Under the pieces are notes generated by a model. That model was given only the letters and a program-made list of their open reading frames with translations, made no database searches and had not been told where the DNA came from. Positions 1-7,355 of a stretch of 32,138 nt of DNA are shown piece by piece. Positions within the stretch are counted from its first letter, which is position 1, and every line of letters begins with the position of its first letter. The stretch comes from Nitrospirales bacterium (GTDB lineage Bacteria > Nitrospirota > Nitrospiria > Nitrospirales > UBA8639), in NCBI GenBank assembly GCA_021603905.1, contig BQIU01000051.1, positions 1 to 32,138 on the forward strand, given 5' to 3'. Made by a program: the position numbers and the translations under genes.

Positions 1-2
1 CT

Positions 3-110
3 GAGAAGAATTTTCGGAAACTGAATGCTCCGCACATAGTCGCGCAAGTTGCGAAAGGGCACCGCAAGACAGAAGGAGTTGACAGCCCCAATGAGAGGGT
101 GGCCGCCTAA
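3..110 (+). CDS. C-terminal end of a probable transposase (5' part outside window)
   Basis: An open frame runs in from the left edge and ends at TAA 108-110, giving 35 residues containing FRKLNAPHIVAQVAKG and ending ERVAA. This tail resembles, from memory, the C-termini of IS256/mutator-type transposases, but it is short and no catalytic residue lies inside the window, so the family is a guess. The stop is followed directly by a T-rich segment and a TTTACACACTATTTGACA stretch, which is the kind of sequence often seen at the right end of such insertion sequences. No host gene follows for about 1.1 kb, which fits an insertion-prone region. Whether the element is intact depends on sequence to the left of the window. 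Confidence 0.5.
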   Translation, partial: EKNFRKLNAPHIVAQVAKGHRKTEGVDSPNERVAA

Positions 111-111
111 C

Positions 112-133
112 TTTTTACACACTATTTGACAAC
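112..133. repeat. Putative right terminal inverted repeat of the insertion sequence
   Basis: The segment begins TTTTTACACACTATTTGACA one base after the probable transposase stop codon. Position and composition fit the right inverted repeat of an IS256-like element. The matching left repeat would lie outside the window, so this rests on context alone. Confidence 0.3.
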
Positions 134-903
134 GGCTCGAGGAATGTGGAGTTCCGTCAAAAAATATTTGGGTTGAACAAGAACAGGAAGGAGTAAACTT
201 GTTTTTACATATAGTAAATATCTAAGTGTCAATACCTAAACCATCAAGAAAGTAGGTTCACCTTTTGCGTCAAAACTCAGGACGCATAAATAACCATGCA
301 GATCAAGAGGCATGTAAAAATGCATAATATCCAATCGGGATGACGTTATCTTCAAGAATGATACTAACAATACATTTCATAGGACATCATAATATTACTT
401 TGAAAATTCAAAGCTATTAACTCTACGTCATATTCAGCGGATCATCGCGCCAGATGTCGAGTGCATTGTACAGTTTTTTAACTTTTCATTAAGCCCTATA
501 GCCGTGTCAATAGACTTTCGTCCGTACGAAGTGTGCTATGACGTTCTGTGAGTGATGGGAAGAGGGCCAGAAGTTTTTGATTTCGCTATAGTTGTCTGAG
601 AAGTGATTGTGTCAGAGGACATGTTGCTCAAGCACCTTGCTCACTCCCCGTTCATTTGATGCGTTTTTTGCGGTCGAGATGTTGCTCTCTGCCGGAGTTC
701 GTCCCGGCGGCCGAGGCCCTTGTGTTTCGGCACTCGAGTCGATTCAACCTAGACTTCATGGAACTTCTCATGAGGCTTTGATAAAAATGTCATGCTTGGG
801 ATGTTCAAAGTTTTGAACGTGACACGAGGGCCCAAAACCAGTGACGCTCAGGCCAGACTCATCGGATGAGCTGAACACCTATAGTCGCTTCAAATGACTT
901 TCG

Positions 904-973
904 ATGTTTGAGGCGTAATATTACGTTGTGGCAGTCTTAATAATGAACTGGAAATTAATTGGATTTGCTATAG
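904..973. repeat. Two-part intergenic repeat, copy A (short form)
   Basis: The left block, 904-925, contains GTTTGAGGCGTAATATTACG with a perfect 12-base palindrome CGTAATATTACG. The right block, 946-973, contains GGAAATTAATTGGATTTGC and ends CTATAG. The same two blocks recur at 28993-29014 (21 of 22 identical) and 29129-29156 (27 of 28 identical). Here they are separated by 20 bases; in the other copy by 114. Weaker similarity continues past the left block to about 944. No open frame spans it. It could be a small non-autonomous mobile element or a conserved regulatory or RNA element. Confidence 0.75.
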
Positions 974-1269
974 TGGTGAGGCAGGCTAACTCGCTGCGCT
1001 CAAACAAGCCCCGCCCACGATGAGAGGTGTTCACTCAGAGTGGTCTGCAGGCGTCGGAGCAGAGGTCACGAGAAAAAGTTAAAAGACAATACCTTGTCAA
1101 AATTTGCTCCCATGCCCTCCCCTCATAAGAAAAAAACGGAGCGGGCACGGCATTTTAAGATTTTCATAGTCCTTGAGACTGATAAACGAAGAAAACTTTC
1201 GCATCGTTTTCAACGGATCATTTACAAAACGTTATCACAGGAAATTGGCTGAGGAAAATGGCAGATACA

Positions 1270-3570
1270 CTAACCTGCAAGAACGGAATGGAGAACCTCG
1301 CTCACTTCGCCAAGTCTGAATGGTTTTGAAATTCTCCCGTGAAATCCATACTCTTGAAAATTCGAAAGAACTGGATCATTGGAATAACCACTCACCACAA
1401 TAGCCTTGACAGACGGAGCCAATTTGAGCAATTTCTGAACAACAGTCCTACCACCCATCTCTCCAGGAATCGTGAGGTCAAGGATGACTGCATCAAACGG
1501 AGTATCGCACTTCAGAGCCTGAGTAAACAGTGCAAGTGCTTCTTCACCATTGGTTGCCGCTTGCTGAGTGTACCCACAGACCTCCAACATTTCACTCAAA
1601 ACTTTTCGAATTGGGGCGTCGTCATCCATGATCAGAATGTTCCCCTGCCCAACACGTATTTGAGTGGTTTGTTTGTGCATCGCAATTTGACTTTCACGGG
1701 AAGCAGGTAAGAATATCGTAAATGTCGTACCAATGCCAATTTCTGAATCAACCATGACACTGCCACCATGATTATTCATAATAGAGTACGAGGTCGCCAG
1801 GCCCAGACCATGTCCACTTGGTTTTGTGGTGAAATACGGATCAAATATTTTACTCAAATGTTCTTTTTGAATACCAACACCTTGGTCCATAAATGAAACT
1901 TTCACCCAATGACCAACAGGAAGTTGTCCCCGGGTCCGACTGCTTTCTGCATCAATCGTGATGTTCTGACCAAGCACCGTGATGGTGCCTCCATCGGGCA
2001 TGGCTTGCATCGCATTAATCACCAAATTTTGGACGACTTGACTCATTTGACTCACATCGACTTCGACAGTCCACAATTCCTTGGTGATATGAAACTCACA
2101 TTTGACATTAGAGCCAGTCAACACAAATCGAGAATTTTCTTCAACAATTTGACTCAAAGACGCAGGTTTTCGAATGGGAGCTCCGCCCTTAGCAAATGTT
2201 AATAACTGTTGAGTTAAGTCTTGGGCACGCAAGGAGGCCATCTCCGCTTCATTCAGTCGTTGAAACAGCGGATTATCAGAAGCCATAAAAAACTTGGCTA
2301 GGGACAGTTGACCTAAAATTGCGGTCAGAAGATTATTAAAATCATGCGCAAGACCTCCAGCAAGTAATCCTAGAGAATCGAGTTTACTGACTCGTAACCG
2401 TTCTTCTTCAAATTTCTTTCGAATGGTCACATCTTCTGCCATGCCTGCAATTCGATAGATCTGCCCTTCTTGATTGTGAATGGGATAGGCACGATCGTGA
2501 ATCCACCGAATTTCACCATCACACTGAAGAATTCGATATTCAATATCCAAGGTGCCTTCGACCAACTTCTGATAAAAACTTCGCTCGACCTTCATTCGGT
2601 CTTCAGGATGCACTGCCGCTATCCAGGCTTCTGGATTGAGATACAATTCTTGCGGAGAAGAACCCCAACAATTTTCATAAGCCGGACTGACATAAATAAA
2701 TTGTTGCGAAACTGAATCGACTAGCCAGAAAACATCGGCAATGGACTCTGCCAGCTGACGAAATCGCTCTTCACTTTCCTGGAGAGAAACTTCCGCCAGC
2801 TTTTTCTCAGTTAAATCCCTCGTGACAATCAAAATACTATCGATACCGCCAGAAGTGATCCCCCATTCTGGTACTAACCGTGACTCAAAGAATTTTTCTC
2901 CTTCAGGGGAAGAAAAAGCAAACTCAATATACACCGTCGACTTCTCATAACAAACCCGACGTATTGATTTTTCCCATAACAAAGCAACGGTATCGGGTAC
3001 ACCCAACTCTACCGCGTTCTTGCCCAGGTACCATTCCGGGACAACCTCACGAGTCGTATCAAACCATTGGTTTAAATATAAGAACCTCCCACACGGATCG
3101 AGCCGTGCAATCATGTCCGGAAGGTGGTCTGTCAGTGTTCGAGCTTCACAGTCCCAACGCAACAATTCATCTTCGAGACGTTTCTTATCAGTAATATTGA
3201 GCATGACCCCTTGAAGGAGAAAAGATATACCATCAGGACCTCGTACAACTTTGCCCTCATCTCGAAACCATAACGCGTGGCCATCATGTGCTATCACACG
3301 ATATTCTGCACAAAACGGCTCATGAGTTTGGTAAGTAGCCTGATGCTCAGACCGTACACGCTCACGATCTTCATGATGAATATGCTTTATGAACTGATCT
3401 GGATTGTTGACCCACTCCGACTGATGAATGCCAACAATCGACTCAAGCTGTGGACTAATGTAGCGAAAGGCAATTCCGCCTTGTTCCAAGATCGCCGTAT
3501 AGGCAACAGCAGGAATGTGTTCGATGAGGAAACGATATTGATCATGTGTGGGGGTGGTCAGCTTATTCAT
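1270..3570 (-). CDS. Hybrid sensor histidine kinase, three PAS domains plus receiver
   Basis: This 766-residue protein has no membrane segment or signal peptide and is therefore a cytoplasmic sensor. In order: three PAS/PAC modules (about 10-130, 140-258, 266-385), each ending in a typical DxT-K-E linker; a HisKA domain with phospho-acceptor H409 in GGLAHDFNNLL; a HATPase domain with N-box N515/N519, G1 box around D562-G566 (DQGVG) and G2 box GHGLGLA at 586-592; and a C-terminal receiver with acid pocket D649-D651, phospho-acceptor D698, S727 and K749. All catalytic residues are present, so it should autophosphorylate and pass phosphate to its own receiver. There is no output domain, so a separate partner is needed. 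It lies 130 bases downstream of, and on the same strand as, a membrane pseudo-kinase, and the two may be cotranscribed. No strong ribosome binding site precedes the ATG. The signal sensed is unknown. Confidence 0.93.
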   Translation of the reverse strand: MNKLTTPTHDQYRFLIEHIPAVAYTAILEQGGIAFRYISPQLESIVGIHQSEWVNNPDQFIKHIHHEDRERVRSEHQATYQTHEPFCAEYRVIAHDGHALWFRDEGKVVRGPDGISFLLQGVMLNITDKKRLEDELLRWDCEARTLTDHLPDMIARLDPCGRFLYLNQWFDTTREVVPEWYLGKNAVELGVPDTVALLWEKSIRRVCYEKSTVYIEFAFSSPEGEKFFESRLVPEWGITSGGIDSILIVTRDLTEKKLAEVSLQESEERFRQLAESIADVFWLVDSVSQQFIYVSPAYENCWGSSPQELYLNPEAWIAAVHPEDRMKVERSFYQKLVEGTLDIEYRILQCDGEIRWIHDRAYPIHNQEGQIYRIAGMAEDVTIRKKFEEERLRVSKLDSLGLLAGGLAHDFNNLLTAILGQLSLAKFFMASDNPLFQRLNEAEMASLRAQDLTQQLLTFAKGGAPIRKPASLSQIVEENSRFVLTGSNVKCEFHITKELWTVEVDVSQMSQVVQNLVINAMQAMPDGGTITVLGQNITIDAESSRTRGQLPVGHWVKVSFMDQGVGIQKEHLSKIFDPYFTTKPSGHGLGLATSYSIMNNHGGSVMVDSEIGIGTTFTIFLPASRESQIAMHKQTTQIRVGQGNILIMDDDAPIRKVLSEMLEVCGYTQQAATNGEEALALFTQALKCDTPFDAVILDLTIPGEMGGRTVVQKLLKLAPSVKAIVVSGYSNDPVLSNFQEYGFHGRISKPFRLGEVSEVLHSVLAG

Positions 3571-3700
3571 AACAAAATGTACCCACGCGGGAGAAACTTA
3601 TAGAAAGATAAAAGCGAAAGCCGTTTATGAATGACTTCACCGAATACGGATGCAATCGCCCCAAGATTCTCTCAAATATGCCAAGCAAGAATCTGCTTGC

Positions 3701-5896
3701 TTACGAAGTAGAAAACAGAGAGTTCCGTTGCTCAATACGCCGGCTTCTTCCTTTTGCGATCACAGGTAAACTCAGCAAGAAAAGTCTTTCATCAGTCTTC
3801 GAGCTATACACTTGAACGTACCCTGCATAGGTTTCCACAATATCACGAGCAATGGCGAGCCCTTGATCATCAAGGTCAGTCTTTTCTAAGCCTGAATAGG
3901 TGCTTTCTCCTGAATGAAATGAGGGCAATAGCACATCAAATATTGGTGTATCTTGGATATCGCAAAGCTCGACCTGGATCCATCTGTCGCCTGTGGAACT
4001 TGTGATCCCCTGAGTTTTAATGAAGAGTGCCTTCTCTAGATTATCACCATTCCCCACTCGATTAATATAATAGAGCAATAAGTTAAAGAGAACTTGCCGA
4101 ATTTCCTGTCGATTAAAGATCATGGTGGGAATTTCAAGGTCAAGCGAAACTTCAATTTTCATATGTCGGAATTCAGGATTAAGCGTAATAAAGGAAACAC
4201 ATGAATCGATCAATTCATTGATATTTTCCTCGCCTTGATCGCCTGAATACTCATGACTTGCATATTCCCTGATTTCTTTTGTCAAACTTTCTATTCGCTG
4301 AACATCGGAAGAAATGACGTTCTGAAAACGGCTCAAAAACTCTTCATCTTTCCTTCGTAGTTGTGCTAACTGGACGAACGCTTTAATCGAAGATTGCGAG
4401 TTCGTCAGCTCTTGCGCTAATCCACCAGACATGGTTTCAAGCGACCGTAAACGATCCATGTGCCGAACAATGGCCTGTGAACGGATGACTTCCTCACGAA
4501 GAATGGCATTCTCAAGAGCCAATGCAGCCTCACGAACCAAGGTTGAAACAAAACCTAAGGCTTCGACTTCTTCAAGAGATTCTGGCGAACAGGGACTAAT
4601 GAGGCAGAATCCCAGTAAACGATTTTTTCGAATAAATGGAAAACAGACGTCAGCACGCAATTGCTCTAAGTCTTTTAAGACTCGCTGTTTCCATTGATCA
4701 GGAAATGACAGCCTCAGTTCCTGACAAAAGACTCGAGCTTGAACGATCGCCAAATACCGCGGAAGATCATCCGTAATCGAAAAGGTCAGATTTGCCTTAG
4801 AATTACCATTAGAGCCAAAATCCGAAACTTGGATATATTTATTTTTTTCATCATTTAACACAAAAAGCATTGCTGTCTGAGCACGCATACCTCGGCTTAG
4901 CGTTCTAATAATTTCTTTCCCCAATAAGTCCATGTCCTGAAGAGTCGCAATATTAGTTGAAAACTGAGAAAGCGCTCTCATGCGAAAATCTTGCCCTTTG
5001 GCGGCTGTGCCAGAGAGAGAGCGACGAGCCCCTATTCTCATTTGATAGGCCCCTGCAACAGTCAATAAATGAACAAACAATTGGACCATGGAATAGCGGT
5101 AACTGATTGCTCCAAATACAGACTTCTGTGCCAAGAGCAAGACTGGATAAGCTGGTTGTGAAATCAACAGCAACACGGCGAGGTAACTCAACCCTTTTTC
5201 CACAAATGCGGTAAAATTCATGAGGTTATAACGAAGGAGCGTGTAGGCCACTAACGATACATGAAAGGTAAAGAGAATCGTCCCGTACGGAAGAACTTCG
5301 AACCCGTACCAAAGTGGGAAGTTTGTCGCTCCCCCGGCAAATCCAACTCCCGTTGCAATGGTCAAATAAAGGTATTGCTGACGGCGGAGCCTATCTCCAG
5401 TCGTATACGCATCCCACAAGAGATAATGCCCATAAATAACGACTCCAACCCACCAAACAAGAAATCCATGAAACAGGATACCCGGCACTGGCCAAAACGG
5501 AAAAAATTGATTGGCTTCAACATCTGCGACAAAGTATGGACTCATATTTGCCAGAAGGAAAATTACTCCGACAATATAATTTCCCTTCAAAATATTCCAT
5601 TTACTGATATATTCATTTCGAAGAGTAAGAATATGATGGAGAAATGTGACAGGGATAAAAATGGCTCCAGCCATGAGGAAACGGATAAAAAATAACGCGA
5701 GATCTTTGGTCTCTGAAATTTGCCAGAAAAAATATCCAAAACTCCAAATGGCCGTGGTGAGCCCAAATAAACCATAGGTCCAATGTCTTGGATTTTGAGG
5801 AGCCCGGAAATACACCAACAAGGCTAACCCAGTTGCCGCTATTCCATTTAAAAGACCGCTAATGGCAAAAAAATTCACAGTGAGTTGGGTCTCCAT
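3701..5896 (-). CDS. Membrane sensor with GAF domain and degenerate histidine kinase core (probable pseudokinase)
   Basis: The 731-residue product has an N-terminal block of about seven to eight hydrophobic segments (roughly 10-290), resembling 7TM/16TM histidine kinase input domains, then a GAF-like domain (about 310-465), a coiled linker, a HisKA-like region and a HATPase-like region. The H-box reads GGLAQELTNS: Q495 replaces the phospho-acceptor histidine (codon CAA at 4412-4414). The N-box reads NLLLYYIN, with Y609 where a second Asn is expected; the G1 box reads CDIQDTP instead of DxGxG; only a QGLAIA remnant of the G2 box remains. Catalysis is therefore unlikely, and the protein may act as a ligand-binding scaffold or partner of the intact hybrid kinase just downstream. 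The frame is long and clean, so this is not a decaying pseudogene. The layout recalls PrsK, the sensor kinase of PEP-CTERM systems, but the H-box region does not match the PrsK type I know. Confidence 0.85.
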   Translation of the reverse strand: METQLTVNFFAISGLLNGIAATGLALLVYFRAPQNPRHWTYGLFGLTTAIWSFGYFFWQISETKDLALFFIRFLMAGAIFIPVTFLHHILTLRNEYISKWNILKGNYIVGVIFLLANMSPYFVADVEANQFFPFWPVPGILFHGFLVWWVGVVIYGHYLLWDAYTTGDRLRRQQYLYLTIATGVGFAGGATNFPLWYGFEVLPYGTILFTFHVSLVAYTLLRYNLMNFTAFVEKGLSYLAVLLLISQPAYPVLLLAQKSVFGAISYRYSMVQLFVHLLTVAGAYQMRIGARRSLSGTAAKGQDFRMRALSQFSTNIATLQDMDLLGKEIIRTLSRGMRAQTAMLFVLNDEKNKYIQVSDFGSNGNSKANLTFSITDDLPRYLAIVQARVFCQELRLSFPDQWKQRVLKDLEQLRADVCFPFIRKNRLLGFCLISPCSPESLEEVEALGFVSTLVREAALALENAILREEVIRSQAIVRHMDRLRSLETMSGGLAQELTNSQSSIKAFVQLAQLRRKDEEFLSRFQNVISSDVQRIESLTKEIREYASHEYSGDQGEENINELIDSCVSFITLNPEFRHMKIEVSLDLEIPTMIFNRQEIRQVLFNLLLYYINRVGNGDNLEKALFIKTQGITSSTGDRWIQVELCDIQDTPIFDVLLPSFHSGESTYSGLEKTDLDDQGLAIARDIVETYAGYVQVYSSKTDERLFLLSLPVIAKGRSRRIEQRNSLFSTS

Positions 5897-6147
5897 GATC
5901 GTGCGCTACACTCAGGACCTTGTTTAGTTGAGAGATTACCAGACTTTGACAAGAACAGTACGTAAAATACACAAGAAGGTCAAGTCAGAACCAACGTCTA
6001 TAAGGATGAGGCTAAAATATATATTTTCCTGTTCAACCCTCATCCTGAAGGTCATGACAGGTAGTAGCCTTGACGACTGGTAAAACGTGATTGGGTACTT
6101 ACCTTGTAATGCTGGTCATATCATTCGGAAACAGACTCATTGAGTCA

Positions 6148-6879
6148 TTATTTATTCGAGGAAAACGTGCGAAGAAGTTCTGGCAGTTGGGTAAAACTTT
6201 GAATGCTCTGCGCGGAGTGGCTGGATTTTCCCGTGCCATTTAATATGACGGCATGTAACCCTGCTTGGACAGCTCCTTCCCAATCATCATTCACACTGTC
6301 GCCGATATGCAAAGCTTCATGCGGCTCAACAACATGTTCATTTAGAGCAAAGTGAAAGATTTGTTTTGACGGTTTGACGGATTGCACGAGACTTGAAATA
6401 GTCACGGTATCAAAAAACGATCTGAGTGAAAGATCGTCAAGTATTTGAAAGAGTCTGGTATCGAAATTTGAAATAATACCTAATTCATAGCCAAGATCTT
6501 TTAATGTTTGGAGAACAGGGAACACTTCCGGGTCGGCCTTCCAATGTAAACCCGTACCAAACGCCTCATAGACTTCCTCAAAATAATCGTCAAATCGTTC
6601 AAACATTCCAACGCGGTAAAAGACGGCATGAACAATATCAAACCACCATAGACGTTCACATTGTTTTAACTTTTCAGGTTGTGAAACATGAAATATTGCT
6701 GGAGGCGCCTGTTGGAATGCCTGTGAAAAAGCTGACTGGATCGCTGACTTTAAATCCGGAGTCGGCTGGACGCCATAATTCTTGGCATACTGAAGATACA
6801 CATCAGCTACAGACCCGTTAATATGTATGAGGGTTCCAGCAGCGTCAAAGAACACTACTTTTATAGGGGAATATGACAT
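6148..6879 (-). CDS. HAD-superfamily hydrolase (subfamily IA)
   Basis: This 243-residue protein carries the four HAD motifs: motif I FFDAAGT near the N-terminus (nucleophile Asp present, but the usual second Asp of DxD is Ala), motif II IISNFD, motif III lysine in SVKPSKQIF, and motif IV HIGDSVNDDWEGA. A helical cap lies between motifs I and II, typical of subfamily IA phosphatases. The DxA form of motif I occurs in some HAD families and may alter acid/base catalysis. The substrate cannot be predicted. I chose ATG at 6879 because the family normally begins just before motif I. A TTG at 6894 in frame would add five residues and has a GGAG about 14 bases upstream. The gene stands alone between the sensor pair and the small basic protein. 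Confidence 0.85.
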   Translation of the reverse strand: MSYSPIKVVFFDAAGTLIHINGSVADVYLQYAKNYGVQPTPDLKSAIQSAFSQAFQQAPPAIFHVSQPEKLKQCERLWWFDIVHAVFYRVGMFERFDDYFEEVYEAFGTGLHWKADPEVFPVLQTLKDLGYELGIISNFDTRLFQILDDLSLRSFFDTVTISSLVQSVKPSKQIFHFALNEHVVEPHEALHIGDSVNDDWEGAVQAGLHAVILNGTGKSSHSAQSIQSFTQLPELLRTFSSNK

Positions 6880-6939
6880 ATTTTCAAAATTCAACCTTGA
6901 GGACCCATCTCCATGGATTCAACTAGGATGAGGTCTTAA

Positions 6940-6958
6940 TTCTTAAAATATTTAAGAA
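6940..6958. repeat. AT-only inverted repeat upstream of the HAD gene
   Basis: TTCTTAAA and TTTAAGAA flank a 3-base spacer, a perfect 8-base dyad. It lies about 60 bases upstream of the HAD hydrolase start, between it and the small basic protein gene. It could be an operator or a weak hairpin. The stem has few G-C pairs and no T-run, so it is unlikely to be a terminator. Confidence 0.35.
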
Positions 6959-7098
6959 AATTCGAACCAAATTACACGAATCGTCAATGGCTGCATTGGT
7001 GGAAAATTGAAAAATAGGATTGGATCGTTGGGTAGAAACCTGGAGCTACATGCAGACCAAGAATAGCTGGACGGAATTGAGAGAAAACAGCTTCTCGA

Positions 7099-7206
7099 TT
7101 ATTTAGCTTTCTTTGTTCTTTGATCCCGCTCTAAGGCTTTCAAGCGGTCTTTGTTTTTACGGTGTTTTTTCCGAAGATCACGATCTTTTTCTCGACCTCT
7201 AGGCAT
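7099..7206 (-). CDS. Small, highly basic protein of 35 residues
   Basis: The frame starts ATG at 7206 and reads MPRGREKDRD, then is dominated by Lys, Arg, Asp and Glu to a KKAK end. A very strong ribosome binding site, AAGGAGGAGGAG at 7210-7221, places AAGGAGG 8 bases from this ATG. The longer in-frame extension upstream (to 7368) lacks such support and would overlap valS on the other strand. Composition suggests an amphipathic charged helix that could bind RNA or ribosomes, but no domain is recognised, and this role is inference. It is divergent from valS, whose start lies 149 bases away. I recall similar short basic proteins in related genomes but cannot name the family. Confidence 0.6.
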   Translation of the reverse strand: MPRGREKDRDLRKKHRKNKDRLKALERDQRTKKAK

Positions 7207-7209
7207 AAA

Positions 7210-7221
7210 CTCCTCCTCCTT
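7210..7221 (-). promoter_or_regulatory. Strong Shine-Dalgarno sequence of the 35-residue protein
   Basis: Read on the minus strand this is AAGGAGGAGGAG, with AAGGAGG 8 bases before ATG 7206. It is the main evidence that the tiny open frame is translated, and it fixes the start. Confidence 0.75.
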
Positions 7222-7355
7222 GTTTTTAGCATCAGGGACAATGTATACACGATCTATATCATAACTCCACAGCACCCAACAAGTACGACCTCTTGCTTGA
7301 AGCCCTCCTAAGTGCATGATAAGATCGGTTTTTCCAATTAAACCTCTGACGACAC

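Larger units (their letters stand above)
111..1269. other. Long stretch without a convincing gene, possibly decayed DNA next to an insertion sequence
   Basis: No frame here has both a credible start with ribosome binding site and a recognisable product. Two short open frames (607-816 and 1040-1252, plus strand) have low-complexity, non-protein-like translations and are not called. Visible structure: an inverted repeat TGCGTC/GACGCA with a 9-base loop at 266-286; a short GC-rich island around 690-740 unlike its AT-rich surroundings; and one copy of a two-part repeat at 904-973 that recurs at 28993-29156. Short fragments ending CTATAG resembling the tail of that repeat also occur near 579-591 and 499-503, which may be chance. 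The two-component gene downstream ends at 1270 on the other strand. Confidence 0.6.

Noticed and set aside
607..816. 69-codon plus-strand open frame
   Set aside because: No clear ribosome binding site, non-protein-like composition, crosses a GC-rich island, no family resemblance.
904..1022. Integron attC site at the two-part repeat
   Set aside because: The GGCTAAC/GTTAGCC-like pieces do not fit the attC core RYYYAAC/GTTRRRY, and no integrase or cassette structure is visible.
1040..1252. 70-codon plus-strand open frame
   Set aside because: No ribosome binding site; lysine/arginine-rich translation looks like a by-product of A-rich DNA.
7207..7355. T-box leader for valS
   Set aside because: No T-box consensus sequence, specifier stem or antiterminator/terminator pair was recognised in the short leader.
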